Assembly: GCF_023073415.1 (NCBI RefSeq)
Contig: NZ_JADPJL010000085.1
Coordinates: 62,001 to 126,000, forward strand
Reading direction: 5' to 3'
Source: Bradyrhizobium sp. 190
GTDB lineage: Bacteria; Pseudomonadota; Alphaproteobacteria; Rhizobiales; Xanthobacteraceae
DNA: 64,000 bases
Shown: positions 25,104 through 34,820 of the stretch, piece by piece
Layout: each line of letters opens with the position of its first letter
Numbering within the stretch: position 1 is the stretch's first letter
Notes under the pieces: model-generated
Databases searched by the model: none
What the model was told of the DNA's origin: nothing
Seen by the model: the letters and a program-made list of their open reading frames with translations, nothing else
Made by a program: the position numbers and the translations under genes

Positions 25104-25844
25104 CTAGGCCGCGGCGCGCGCGTTGCGGATCAGCGTCAACGCGGCGGCGGGATCGAGCCGGCCGTCATACAGCGCGCGGCCGGCAATGGCGCCGGCGAGC
25201 TTTTTGCCGCGCGGCTGCAGCAGCGCCTTGACGTCCTCGATCGAGGCAAAACCGCCGGAAGCGATCACGGGGATGGAGATGCGATCGGCCAGCGCAATCG
25301 TCGCATCGAGGTTGAGGCCCTTCAGCAGGCCGTCGCGCGCGATGTCGGTGAAGATGATGGCGGCGACGCCGGCATCCTCGAAGCGCTCTGCGATTTCGAG
25401 CGCGGTCACCTGCGAGGTCTCGGCCCAGCCTTCCACCGCAACCTTGCCGTCGCGGGCGTCGAGGCCAACAGCGACACGGCCCGGAAATTTCTTCGCGGCG
25501 CTCTTCACCAGTTCGGGATCACGCACCGCGGCAGTGCCGATGATGACGCGCGCAATGCCCTTGTCGAGCCAGGATTCTACGGTCTTGAGATCGCGAATAC
25601 CGCCGCCGAGCTGCACTGGCATGGTGACGGCCTTGAGCATCGCCTCGACGGCAAGCGCATTCATCGGCTTGCCGGCAAAGGCGCCGTCGAGATCGACGAC
25701 ATGCAGGTATTCAAACCCCTGCTCGGCGAAGGACCGCGCCTGCGCCGCGGGATCGAGGTTGAATACGGTCGCGCGCGCCATGTCGCCCTGCTCAAGGCGC
25801 ACGCACTGGCCGTTTTTCAGGTCGACGGCGGGAAAGAGAATCAC
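25104..25844 (-). CDS. hisA: Phosphoribosylformimino-AICAR ribotide isomerase HisA
   Basis: A 246-aa TIM-barrel isomerase converting ProFAR to PRFAR. The GTG at 25844 gives the family start MILFPAVDLKNGQC and overlaps the hisH stop (GTGA); a GTG at 25853 would add three residues. Phosphate-binding LGGGIRDLKTVE and a C-terminal IASGGFASIEDVKAL are visible. The pairing of HisA with HisF and HisH in one operon supports the call. Confidence 0.96.
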   Translation of the reverse strand: MILFPAVDLKNGQCVRLEQGDMARATVFNLDPAAQARSFAEQGFEYLHVVDLDGAFAGKPMNALAVEAMLKAVTMPVQLGGGIRDLKTVESWLDKGIARVIIGTAAVRDPELVKSAAKKFPGRVAVGLDARDGKVAVEGWAETSQVTALEIAERFEDAGVAAIIFTDIARDGLLKGLNLDATIALADRISIPVIASGGFASIEDVKALLQPRGKKLAGAIAGRALYDGRLDPAAALTLIRNARAAA

Positions 25845-26491
25845 GGCTTCCACTTCAGGAAATTCGAGATCAGGGCCAGTCCGAAGCGCTGGCTCTTCTC
25901 GGGGTGAAACTGCGTGCCGATCGCGGTGTCCTTGCCCACGATCGCCGTCACCGGCCCGCCGTAATCGGCGCGCGCCAGCACGTCAGCCTCATTGGAGGCA
26001 TTGAGATGATAGGAGTGCACGAAATAGGCGTGGCGTCCCTTCGGCCCGAGCGGCAGCCGCTCCAGCACCGGGTGCTCGCGGATCATGTCGAGCGTGTTCC
26101 AGCCCATGTGCGGAATTTTCAGATTCTCCTCGCGCGGCGCGATCTTCTCGACGTCGCCCTCGATCCAGTTGAAGCCCTCGGTTACGACATGCTCCTTGCC
26201 GCGCGTGGCCATCAACTGCATGCCGACGCAGATGCCGAAGAACGGCCGCGCCTTGACGCGCACCGCTTCGGTCATCGCTTCCAGCATGCCGTTCACCGCA
26301 TCAAGCCCCCTGCGGCAATCGGCGAAGGCGCCGACGCCGGGCAGCACAATGCGGTCGGCGCGAAAGACTGCGTCCGGATCGCGCGTCACCATGACCTTCT
26401 GCGGATCTTCCATGCTCCGCGAGGCCAGCTCGAAGGCCTTTGCCGCCGAGTGAAGATTGCCGGAGCCGTAATCGACGATCGCAACGGTCAT
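25841..26491 (-). CDS. hisH: Imidazole glycerol phosphate synthase glutaminase subunit HisH
   Basis: A 216-aa class I glutamine amidotransferase. The nucleophile Cys is in FFGICVGMQLMA, and the His-Glu pair in TQFHPEKSQ. The oxyanion strand region is VLPGVGAFADC. It supplies ammonia to HisF. The start overlaps the stop of the DUF2628 gene (ATGA). Confidence 0.97.
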   Translation of the reverse strand: MTVAIVDYGSGNLHSAAKAFELASRSMEDPQKVMVTRDPDAVFRADRIVLPGVGAFADCRRGLDAVNGMLEAMTEAVRVKARPFFGICVGMQLMATRGKEHVVTEGFNWIEGDVEKIAPREENLKIPHMGWNTLDMIREHPVLERLPLGPKGRHAYFVHSYHLNASNEADVLARADYGGPVTAIVGKDTAIGTQFHPEKSQRFGLALISNFLKWKP

Positions 26492-27021
26492 CGCGGCCCT
26501 CCCGGTTCCGGAAACAGGCCGATGATCCCGCCCTGCGGCAATGGCGGCGGCGGTTTGGAGAACGGCTGGCCCGGAATGTTGCGGGTCGGCGGCGGTGCGC
26601 CGCGATCGACCGCCCATTGGTCGTTGGTCAGGCCACGCTGCCGGGCCGTCCAGCGCTCGAAGAATCGGCGTTCGGCCGTTTCCTCGTCGTCGGCGACCAC
26701 GATATCGAGCTGGCGCCATTTGCGCCGCGACAGCGTCCAGCGCCGCAGGCTGGCTGCTTCGAAGCCCATCAGGATCGCAATCAGGAGGTCGACCACGAAG
26801 ATCGTGCCGCGGCTGGCGCCCAGCGCCGACATCCCGAACTGGATGGCGATCATGACAACGATCCAGCCGATCAGCGCCAGCCACAGCCGATGCCACAACA
26901 GCCAGATCACGCTCGCGACCGCAGCCCAGAAATGGAAGCCATCACGGACAAAGACGAATCTGTCGGACGCGGCGAGATCGGCGCCGTTGGCTACGGGAGC
27001 ATGCACTGTGTAGACCGGCAT
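26488..27021 (-). CDS. DUF2628 membrane protein in the his operon
   Basis: A 177-aa protein with three hydrophobic stretches after a short N-terminal domain (VYTVHAP and DRFVFVRDGFHFWA are the DUF2628 signature). The hydrophobic parts include AVASVIWLLWHRLWLALIGW, VVMIAIQFGM and VVDLLIAILMGFEA. The C-terminal ~70 residues are polar and Pro-rich (PPPPLPQGGIIG). Its stop overlaps the hisH start, so it is transcribed with the his genes, but no histidine-related function is known to me. Confidence 0.82.
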   Translation of the reverse strand: MPVYTVHAPVANGADLAASDRFVFVRDGFHFWAAVASVIWLLWHRLWLALIGWIVVMIAIQFGMSALGASRGTIFVVDLLIAILMGFEAASLRRWTLSRRKWRQLDIVVADDEETAERRFFERWTARQRGLTNDQWAVDRGAPPPTRNIPGQPFSKPPPPLPQGGIIGLFPEPGGPR

Positions 27022-27060
27022 CGAACCTCTCCGCCGCGAGCGAAAAACGCAAACAAGAAA

Positions 27061-27654
27061 TCAGCCGCCGAGCTGACCCTTGGTGGAAGGCACTTCGCCG
27101 GCCGCACGCGGATCGATCGCAACCGCGGCACGAAGCGCCCTCGCCAGACCCTTGAAACAGGATTCGGCGATATGATGGCTGTTCTCGCCATATAGGGTCT
27201 CGACGTGCAAAGTCACGCCGGCGTTGATGGTGAAGGCATTGAACCATTCGCGCACCAGCTCGGTGTCGAATTGACCTACCTTGTCGCGCGGAAAATCGAC
27301 CTTGAACACCAGCACCGGCCGGCCCGAAATGTCGATCACGACGCGCGACAGCGTCTCGTCCATCGGCATGTGGATCGAGGCATAGCGGGTGATGCCGGCC
27401 ATGGTGCCGAGCGCCTGCTTCACGGCCTGCCCCAGCGCGATGCCGACGTCCTCGGTGGTGTGGTGATGGTCGACGTGGAGGTCGCCATCGGCCTTTACGG
27501 TGATATCGATGCGGGAATGCCGGGCCAGCAGGTCAAGCATATGGTCGAAAAAGCCGATACCGGTCGAAACCTTGGACACGCCCGTACCATCGAGGTTTAC
27601 CGCGACCTCGATGTCGGTTTCCTTGGTCTTGCGCTTGATGGACGCTGTGCGCAT
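27061..27654 (-). CDS. hisB: Imidazoleglycerol-phosphate dehydratase HisB
   Basis: A 197-aa manganese enzyme dehydrating IGP to imidazole-acetol phosphate. Metal-binding motifs are plain: DHMLDLLARHS, DHHHTTEDVGIALGQA and, near the C-terminus, ENSHHIAESCFKGLARAL. It is the single-function dehydratase form, without the phosphatase domain seen in E. coli. It heads the hisB-DUF2628-hisH-hisA-hisF-hisE-coaA run and is divergent from hslV. Confidence 0.97.
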   Translation of the reverse strand: MRTASIKRKTKETDIEVAVNLDGTGVSKVSTGIGFFDHMLDLLARHSRIDITVKADGDLHVDHHHTTEDVGIALGQAVKQALGTMAGITRYASIHMPMDETLSRVVIDISGRPVLVFKVDFPRDKVGQFDTELVREWFNAFTINAGVTLHVETLYGENSHHIAESCFKGLARALRAAVAIDPRAAGEVPSTKGQLGG

Positions 27655-27681
27655 GAAAACTGCTTCCCTTGGGCCGCTCGG

Positions 27682-27703
27682 GGGCCGAAAACGCGGCCCT
27701 TTT
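27682..27703 (+). terminator. Terminator-like hairpin in the hslV leader
   Basis: GGGCCG at 27682-27687, loop AAAACG, CGGCCC at 27694-27699, then TTTT. The orientation is toward hslV and it lies in the divergent gap between hisB and hslV. It may stop antisense transcripts from the his promoter region, or act in the hslV leader. The T-run is short, so it may be weak. Confidence 0.45.
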
Positions 27704-27846
27704 AACAGGCGGATGTCGCCTTCGCTACTGCGGGATGACGCTTAAAGGGCTGATCTTCGGCTCATGGTGACCGGAATCCCGGCCGAAATGCCGCGATTGT
27801 AACCCTCCCCGCCAGCCCCTAAATCTGATGGGAACGAGGGCAATTC

Positions 27847-28398
27847 ATGCAAGCATCTGAAAACAACCTGCCGGTCTGGCACGGCACCACGATTTTGACG
27901 GTCCGCAAGGGCGGCAAGGTGGTAATCGGCGGCGACGGCCAGGTTTCGATCGGCCAGACCGTCATCAAGGCCAACGCCAAAAAAGTCCGCAAGATCGGCA
28001 AGGGCGACGTGATCGGCGGCTTTGCCGGGGCCACGGCCGACGCCTTCACCCTGTTCGAGCGGCTGGAAAGCAAGCTGGAGCAATATCCGGGACAATTGAC
28101 CCGGGCAGCCGTCGAACTCGCCAAGGACTGGCGGACCGACCGCTATCTGCGCCGGCTGGAGGCGATGATGATCGTCGCCGACAAGGACGTGTCGCTGGTC
28201 CTGACCGGCACCGGCGACGTGCTGGAGCCGGAATCGGGCGTGATGGCGATCGGCTCCGGCGGCAATTACGCCCTGGCAGCCGCCCGGGCGCTGGTCGACA
28301 CCGACAAGGATGCCGAGACCATCGTGCGCCGCGCGCTCGATATCGCCGCCGACATCTGCGTCTACACCAACCGCAACGTCACGATCGAAACGCTGTAG
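27847..28398 (+). CDS. hslV: ATP-dependent protease peptidase subunit HslV
   Basis: A 183-aa proteasome-beta-like peptidase. The active N-terminal Thr after processing is probably Thr14 in HGTTILTVRKGG; the conserved VVIGGDGQVS, GFAGATADAFTL and GSGGNYALAAARAL follow. It forms hexamer rings with HslU to degrade misfolded proteins, and is a heat-shock protease. In this genome the partner hslU is about 1.65 kb downstream, after three other genes. Confidence 0.96.
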   Translation: MQASENNLPVWHGTTILTVRKGGKVVIGGDGQVSIGQTVIKANAKKVRKIGKGDVIGGFAGATADAFTLFERLESKLEQYPGQLTRAAVELAKDWRTDRYLRRLEAMMIVADKDVSLVLTGTGDVLEPESGVMAIGSGGNYALAAARALVDTDKDAETIVRRALDIAADICVYTNRNVTIETL

Positions 28399-28407
28399 GA
28401 AGTACCC

Positions 28408-28890
28408 ATGGCGCCGGAATATACCTTCCGCCCGATGACGCCGGCCGACCTCCCACTAATCCGGCACTGGCTGGCGCAACCGCATGTCGCCGAATGGTGG
28501 CATGATCCTGAGACGTTTGAGTTCGTCAGCGGCGATCTCGACCATCCCGACGTAGCGCAGTTCATTGTGACGCTGGATGATCGTCCTCTCGGCTATCTGC
28601 AGTGCTACCAGATCGGCGAATGGCACAGCAGCCTTGGACCGCAGCCCGCCGGCACAAGGGGAATCGACCAGTTTATCGGCGAAGCCGACAAGCTTGCGCT
28701 CGGCCACGGATCGGCGTTCATCCGCTCTTTCATTGAACGGTTGATCAGGAAGGGCGTACCGCGGATCGTGATCGATCCGAGCCCGACCAATTCGCGTGCG
28801 ATCAGGGCCTATGAGAAAGCCGGCTGCCGTCGCGTGCGCGAGGTGGAAACGCCCGATGGCCCGGCGCTGCTGATGATGCGCGATGCGTGA
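28408..28890 (+). CDS. GNAT acetyltransferase, AacA4-like, copy 1
   Basis: A 160-aa Gcn5-type acetyltransferase: YTFRPMTPADLPLIRHWL start, the AcCoA-loop region GHGSAFIRSFIE, and an RAIRAYEKAGC C-terminal motif with a VETPDGPALLM end. It resembles the aminoglycoside 6'-N-acetyltransferase group (family with HWxxxPHVxxWW), but that does not establish drug resistance. It is a tandem paralogue of the next gene and starts 9 bases after hslV. Confidence 0.85.
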   Translation: MAPEYTFRPMTPADLPLIRHWLAQPHVAEWWHDPETFEFVSGDLDHPDVAQFIVTLDDRPLGYLQCYQIGEWHSSLGPQPAGTRGIDQFIGEADKLALGHGSAFIRSFIERLIRKGVPRIVIDPSPTNSRAIRAYEKAGCRRVREVETPDGPALLMMRDA

Positions 28891-28903
28891 TATAAGGCAG
28901 GCG

Positions 28904-29392
28904 ATGCCGGATGATCCCTATCAGTTTCGCTCGATGACATCTGCAGATCTGCCGCTGGTTCGGCGCTGGCTGGCGGAGCCGCATGTCGTGCAATGGTGGG
29001 GCGATCCGGCCGAGCAATATGATCTCGTCAGCGGCGATCTCGATGAACCCGCGATGGATCAGTTCATCGTCTCGGCAGGAAGCAGCGATTTTGCCTATCT
29101 GCAGTGCTACGACCTGACCGCCTGGAATTCGGGATTTGGCGAACATCCGGGCGGCACCCGCGGCATCGACCTTTTCATCGGCGAGCCCGGCATGATCGAA
29201 CGCGGCCATGGATCGGCTTTCATCCGCGCCTTCGTCGACGACCGGTTGCGGAATGGCGCGCCACGCATCGTCACCGATCCGGATCCGGCAAACACCCGGG
29301 CCGTTCGCGCCTATGAGAAGGCGGGATTTGAAGAAGCTGGTATGGTCGATACACCTGATGGTCCCGCTCTATTGATGGTACGCAACGCATGA
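28904..29392 (+). CDS. GNAT acetyltransferase, AacA4-like, copy 2
   Basis: About 162 aa from the ATG at 28904, which has AAGG upstream; an in-frame ATG at 28883 overlaps the previous gene. Parallel motifs to the neighbour are YQFRSMTSADLPLVRRWL, EPHVVQWWGDP, GHGSAFIRAFVD and RAVRAYEKAGF. It is clearly a duplicate of 28408-28890 that has diverged substantially. Substrate unknown. It overlaps the following UPF0314 gene by four bases. Confidence 0.85.
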   Translation: MPDDPYQFRSMTSADLPLVRRWLAEPHVVQWWGDPAEQYDLVSGDLDEPAMDQFIVSAGSSDFAYLQCYDLTAWNSGFGEHPGGTRGIDLFIGEPGMIERGHGSAFIRAFVDDRLRNGAPRIVTDPDPANTRAVRAYEKAGFEEAGMVDTPDGPALLMVRNA

Positions 29393-29997
29393 CCGCCGAG
29401 AACATCGCCGGAAAGTCTCCGACCACTGGCGTCACAACCTGGCATTGGATGCTGATCGCGGCCGGCATTGTCGCACTTCAGGCCGCCATTCTGTACGCGA
29501 TGGGCCGGCTGCCGATCTGCGCCTGCGGCTATGTAAAACTCTGGCATGGCGTGGTGCTGAGCTCGGAGAATTCGCAGCACATCGCCGACTGGTACACGCT
29601 GTCGCACATTCTGCACGGTTTCCTGTTCTACGGCGCCGCGTTCCTCGCCTTCCCCCGCCTCACCTGGCAGGGCCGCCTGATCCTCGCGATGCTGGTCGAA
29701 GGCGGCTGGGAACTGGTCGAGAATTCCAGCTGGATTATCGACCGCTACCGCGCCGGTACGATCTCGCTGGATTATTTCGGCGACACCATCGTGAACTCGA
29801 TCGCCGACATGTTTGCCATGATCGGCGGCTTCCTGCTGGCGAAAAAGCTTCCGGTAGCCATTACGGTGGCGCTCGCACTGTTGTTCGAACTCGTGCTGGC
29901 GCTTCACATTCGCGACAATCTGACGCTCAACATCATCATGCTGATTCACCCCTTCGAGGCGATCAAGGCTTGGCAAGGCGGGCCGCCGATCATTTGA
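29389..29997 (+). CDS. UPF0314 (DUF2585) membrane protein
   Basis: A 202-aa integral membrane protein with about five spans (MLIAAGIVALQAAILYAMG, LSHILHGFLFYGAAFLAF, then two in the C-terminal half). The polar PICACGYVKLWHG and the EGGWELVENSSWIIDRYR stretches are family hallmarks. Rhizobial UPF0314 genes are often near hslU. Function unknown. It begins with ATGA overlapping the GNAT stop and ends 53 bases before hslU. Confidence 0.88.
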   Translation: MTAENIAGKSPTTGVTTWHWMLIAAGIVALQAAILYAMGRLPICACGYVKLWHGVVLSSENSQHIADWYTLSHILHGFLFYGAAFLAFPRLTWQGRLILAMLVEGGWELVENSSWIIDRYRAGTISLDYFGDTIVNSIADMFAMIGGFLLAKKLPVAITVALALLFELVLALHIRDNLTLNIIMLIHPFEAIKAWQGGPPII

Positions 29998-30050
29998 GTT
30001 GCCCTCGTGCACGGCTTGCTCTCGCAACATTGGAGACCTACCTAGGAAAC

Positions 30051-31352
<1,302 letters not shown>

Positions 31353-31367
31353 TAAAACTGCTCCATT

Positions 31368-31479
31368 CGTCGTCCCTGCGAACGCAGGGACCCATAGCCA
31401 CAAATGTCGGTTGTACGCATCCGCTGGGGCCGCTATCCCGTTGCGGTGGTTATGGGTCCCTGCGTTCGCAGGGACGACG
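31368..31479. repeat. Palindromic repeat (type B): 29-bp perfect inverted arms
   Basis: Arms at 31368-31396 and 31451-31479 are exact complements, each containing the CGTCCCTGCG-AA-CGCAGGGAC palindrome. Related pieces are at 55364 and 58236. It lies between hslU and the next gene and can fold into a long hairpin. Confidence 0.85.
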
Positions 31480-31498
31480 GAAGACGGGTGGGGGCCGA

Positions 31499-32623
31499 AT
31501 GAATTTGCGGCTATGGGAAAACCCCTGGCGCTTGATGCTTGCCGTCAATGTCGCCGTATTCTTCGGGGTATTCCTGCACAAAATCGCGCTGCCGCCCTAC
31601 GTCCCCTACATCCATCTCCTGGTCGATTATCATTTCGGCTTCACCAAGCGTGCGCTGATCGGTGCGATCGTATCGCTGTTCGACACCAAGGTGCCGGTGT
31701 GGGCGGTCTTCGCGCTCGGCGGCACGGTGTGGCTGATCACCGCCGGCCTGTTCGTTCAACTGTTCCGGCGGACCTTCGGGTTTGACGAAAAACATCTGCC
31801 GCTGTTCGTCTTCATGGCCGGCTCGCCGTTCTTCCTGAAGAATTTCATGCACACGCTCGGGCATTACGATATTTACGGATGCCTGTTCGCGATCTGCCTG
31901 CTGCTGATCCCTGCACGTTCGCTTGGCTACGTGCTGCTCGCAGCGGTTTTCTCGGCCGTCTTAATCCTGATCCACCACATCCATATGTTGATGTACGTGC
32001 CAACCATCGCCGTCATCGTGGTGCTACGGCAATACCTGATGCAGGGCGTGACCCGGCAGAACGTCGCCGTTGGCATCGCATCGCTCGCGGCCATAGGCCT
32101 GCTCTTCATCGCCGCGCAATTCTACGGCACGATGGCGGTACCGGAACCGGAGCTCGTCGCCTATCTGCAGAGCCGGATGGCGGATCCATCGCAAGCCAAG
32201 CTGCTGAGCTTTGGTTATATCTGGTACCAGCCACTCTCGAAGGAAGTTCTGGATACCTGGCAGCGCCTGCCGCACAACGTCCTCGGCATTCCCGTATTTG
32301 CGCTCCTGATCTGGCTGCACGCGCCGCTCTGGCGATATTTCCGCAATCTGATCACCGCGCTATCGATTGAAGCGCATCGCCGCATCGTCACGGCCGCGAT
32401 CGTCGTCGTCAGCCTCGGCTATCTCATCATGTTCGCGATGATCTTCGATTACTCGAGGTGGATTTCGAACTGGGCGGTGTGTCTGTTCCTGGTCCTGCAC
32501 GCGGTGAAGACGCTGCCGGCTTCAAAGGAGGTGCCGCCGATATCGGGCGATGACCGGAAGACAATGGCGTCCGGCTGGATCGTGACGCTGATTCCGCGAG
32601 TCGGAATCGTGAGGCCGTTCTGA
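31499..32623 (+). CDS. Multi-pass membrane protein, hypothetical
   Basis: A 374-aa protein with about eight hydrophobic spans, for example LMLAVNVAVFFGVFLH, AVFALGGTVWLITAGLFVQL, YVLLAAVFSAVLILIHHIHM, NVAVGIASLAAIGLLFIAAQF and IVTAAIVVVSLGYLIMFAMIF. The layout resembles large bacterial glycan-assembly or glycosyltransferase membrane proteins, but no catalytic motif is visible. Function unknown. It is followed by the convergent smr gene. Confidence 0.72.
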   Translation: MNLRLWENPWRLMLAVNVAVFFGVFLHKIALPPYVPYIHLLVDYHFGFTKRALIGAIVSLFDTKVPVWAVFALGGTVWLITAGLFVQLFRRTFGFDEKHLPLFVFMAGSPFFLKNFMHTLGHYDIYGCLFAICLLLIPARSLGYVLLAAVFSAVLILIHHIHMLMYVPTIAVIVVLRQYLMQGVTRQNVAVGIASLAAIGLLFIAAQFYGTMAVPEPELVAYLQSRMADPSQAKLLSFGYIWYQPLSKEVLDTWQRLPHNVLGIPVFALLIWLHAPLWRYFRNLITALSIEAHRRIVTAAIVVVSLGYLIMFAMIFDYSRWISNWAVCLFLVLHAVKTLPASKEVPPISGDDRKTMASGWIVTLIPRVGIVRPF

Positions 32624-32628
32624 CAGGC

Positions 32629-33222
32629 CTAAATTCTCGATCTTCGCACCCGGACATACAGGGCGCCCTCGCCGCCATGGCCGATATGGGCTTCCTCGAA
32701 GCCGACCACCAGCGAGCGGAATTCCGGCAGGCCGAGCCATTGCGGCACCTGACGGCGCAACACACCACGCTCGGACTCAGCACCCATCTTGCCCTTGCCC
32801 GTGATGATGAGCACGAAGGTCAGCCCGTCATGATGGGCGCGCTGCAGGAAACCGAACAGCGCGCGATGCGCCCTCGTCTGCGTCATGCCGTGCAGGTCGA
32901 GCCGGGCATCGATCTCCTTTCGCCCGCGCGACAGATGCGACCGCTCGCGGCGGCCGATCGGTGCCAGCGGCGGCGGCTCCGGCTTTGAAGGAGCAACGAT
33001 TCGTTGCTTCGCGGCGTGCCTCGGCGAAGCGGCGGGTTTCGGCGCGAGTTTGGTATCGTCTTCCGTCGAGGCGACCGACGGTTTCGAGGCGCGGCGCTTG
33101 CGCAACGGCTTGACCTGCTTGGCGACGCTCTCCCACAGAGCGCGCTCCTCTTCGCTCAGGCCGCGCTTGCGTCGTGGCGGCTCCGGCAGTTCGGGAATCA
33201 AGCTCGACCGCCGGCGTTTCAT
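32629..33222 (-). CDS. Smr-domain protein
   Basis: A 197-aa protein. The N-terminal half is basic and Pro/Lys-rich (PPRRKRGLSEEERALWESV). The C-terminal ~90 residues form the Smr domain: LDLHGMTQTRAHRAL with the LDxH motif, and the HGGEGALYVRV end with a TGKGK loop. The Smr domain is related to MutS2 C-termini and can have nicking nuclease activity. The start overlaps the mltA stop (ATGA), a coupling usual at the rhizobial origin locus. Confidence 0.88.
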   Translation of the reverse strand: MKRRRSSLIPELPEPPRRKRGLSEEERALWESVAKQVKPLRKRRASKPSVASTEDDTKLAPKPAASPRHAAKQRIVAPSKPEPPPLAPIGRRERSHLSRGRKEIDARLDLHGMTQTRAHRALFGFLQRAHHDGLTFVLIITGKGKMGAESERGVLRRQVPQWLGLPEFRSLVVGFEEAHIGHGGEGALYVRVRRSRI

Positions 33223-34820
33223 CGACGATGGCGATAGCGGCGCAGGTGACGCTGATGCGGCTTTACAGAGACCGCTTCAACCTGGGGCCGCGGCTCGGGA
33301 AGCGGCACCGGCTTCGCCACCGCAGCCTGAATCGCCGGGGTTTGCGAAGGCACCGCTGCTGGCGACGGCGGTGCTGCCTGACCGGCGGGCCTGGTGTTGG
33401 TCGCCGCCGTAACCTCGGGCGGCCTCGCAGCGTTCGTCTGCTCCCTGGACGGATCTTTCAACGGCGCGGTTTGCGGGAACAGTTTGGCGATCGTCTCCGA
33501 CGGCCGCTCGTCGGGCACCGGCATCTTGCGGCCGCGCGCCACCGGATCGAGGCTCTTCGGCACCAGAATGACGAAGCGCGCATTGTGACGGAGGCGGCCG
33601 GCAACCTTGCCGGCTTCGAGACCGGCGCCGAAATAAAGGTCGGCGCGTGCAGGACCGACGATGGCGGAGCCGGTGTCCTGCCCAATCATGAGGCGACGAA
33701 ACGGCGTCTTCGACAGTTCTGATTCGATCGGCAGTTCGCCCTCGATGAAGAACGGCGTGCCATAGACATGCAGCGATTTGTCAACCGCAATCGAGCGCCC
33801 CGGCGTCAGCGGCACGCCCTGGGCGCCGACCGCCTCGTCCTTGTCGGAAAGCTGCACCTCGCGGAAGAAGACGTAGGACTTGTTCTGCCGCCGCAGCTCG
33901 TCGGCCTCATTAGGATTCTGCTCCATCCACTCCCGGATCTTCTGCATCGACATCTGATCCTTGGGGATGATGTTGCGCTCGATCAGGATGCGGCCGACCG
34001 GCGTATAGGGATAGCCATTATGGGCGTCGTAATTGATACGAACGGTCGATCCGTCGTCGAGGCTGACCCGCGCCGAACCCTGGATCTGCGAGAACAGCAG
34101 GTCGGTCTGTTCCTTCAGCCAGCAGATTTCGAGCCCGCGGTCGGCAATCGCACCATCCTCGATCTCGGCGCGATCATAATAGGGCACCAGCTTGCGGCGG
34201 CCGATCTTGCGGAACACCTGGCCCTTGTTGGGCAAGCCGGCCGAGCTCTGTGTGGTGCCGCGGACGAACAGATTGGACGGCCGGCGATAGACCGGCACCT
34301 TGTAGACCTCGTTCTCCGTCCGCGAGCCGTCGACAATGGGCTCGTAATAGCCGGTGACAAAACCCTCGCCTTCGCCGAGCCGCGAAATGCGCAAGGGCAG
34401 AAAGTGTTCTTCGAAGAAAGCCCTGGCCTTCGTGCTATCGGATAGTTCGATGCTCCTGGCGATACGGCAGGGATCGCGCAGCGAGGTACCGAGTGCCTTT
34501 GGATCGGAAGGTGGCTTTTGCTGCGCCACTATTGGCCTGCAGCTTACTCTAAACGCCTGGTATGCGGCGAGATGATCGTCCTCGCGCCAGCCCGCGATCT
34601 CGGACCAGGCGACCGGTGCATACTGGCCGCCGTTAATCTGAAACGGGAGTTCAAGCTCTGGATATGGCAGCTGTCGGACTGATGGCGGAAGCGGAGGCTT
34701 TTGCGAACGCGCATAACGTGCCGCAAGAGCATCTACCGGAGCTAGCGAACACGCCAAAGCGAACACGCCAAACGCGAGCCTCGCAAGGCGTCGCGTCTCA
34801 GGCAGCGCTTCCGGTGCCAA
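33219..34820 (-). CDS. mltA: Membrane-bound lytic murein transglycosylase A
   Basis: Roughly 530 aa. Conserved MltA blocks appear at GFVTGYYEPIVDGS, QIQGSARVSLDDG and GQDTGSAIVGPARADLYFG, with catalytic Asp in the last. It cleaves peptidoglycan between MurNAc and GlcNAc in the periplasm. The start is uncertain: I chose the TTG at 34820, which yields a signal peptide (LARLAFGVFALACSLAPVDALA) but has a poorly placed ribosome site; longer readings overlap timA. The C-terminal ~100 residues are Pro/Ala-rich. Confidence 0.88.
   Translation of the reverse strand: MAPEALPETRRLARLAFGVFALACSLAPVDALAARYARSQKPPLPPSVRQLPYPELELPFQINGGQYAPVAWSEIAGWREDDHLAAYQAFRVSCRPIVAQQKPPSDPKALGTSLRDPCRIARSIELSDSTKARAFFEEHFLPLRISRLGEGEGFVTGYYEPIVDGSRTENEVYKVPVYRRPSNLFVRGTTQSSAGLPNKGQVFRKIGRRKLVPYYDRAEIEDGAIADRGLEICWLKEQTDLLFSQIQGSARVSLDDGSTVRINYDAHNGYPYTPVGRILIERNIIPKDQMSMQKIREWMEQNPNEADELRRQNKSYVFFREVQLSDKDEAVGAQGVPLTPGRSIAVDKSLHVYGTPFFIEGELPIESELSKTPFRRLMIGQDTGSAIVGPARADLYFGAGLEAGKVAGRLRHNARFVILVPKSLDPVARGRKMPVPDERPSETIAKLFPQTAPLKDPSREQTNAARPPEVTAATNTRPAGQAAPPSPAAVPSQTPAIQAAVAKPVPLPEPRPQVEAVSVKPHQRHLRRYRHRR

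Noticed and set aside
27780..27846. Heat-shock (RpoH-type) promoter upstream of hslV
   Set aside because: A CCCCTAAAT stretch resembles the -10 region, but no convincing -35 (CTTG) lies at the right distance.
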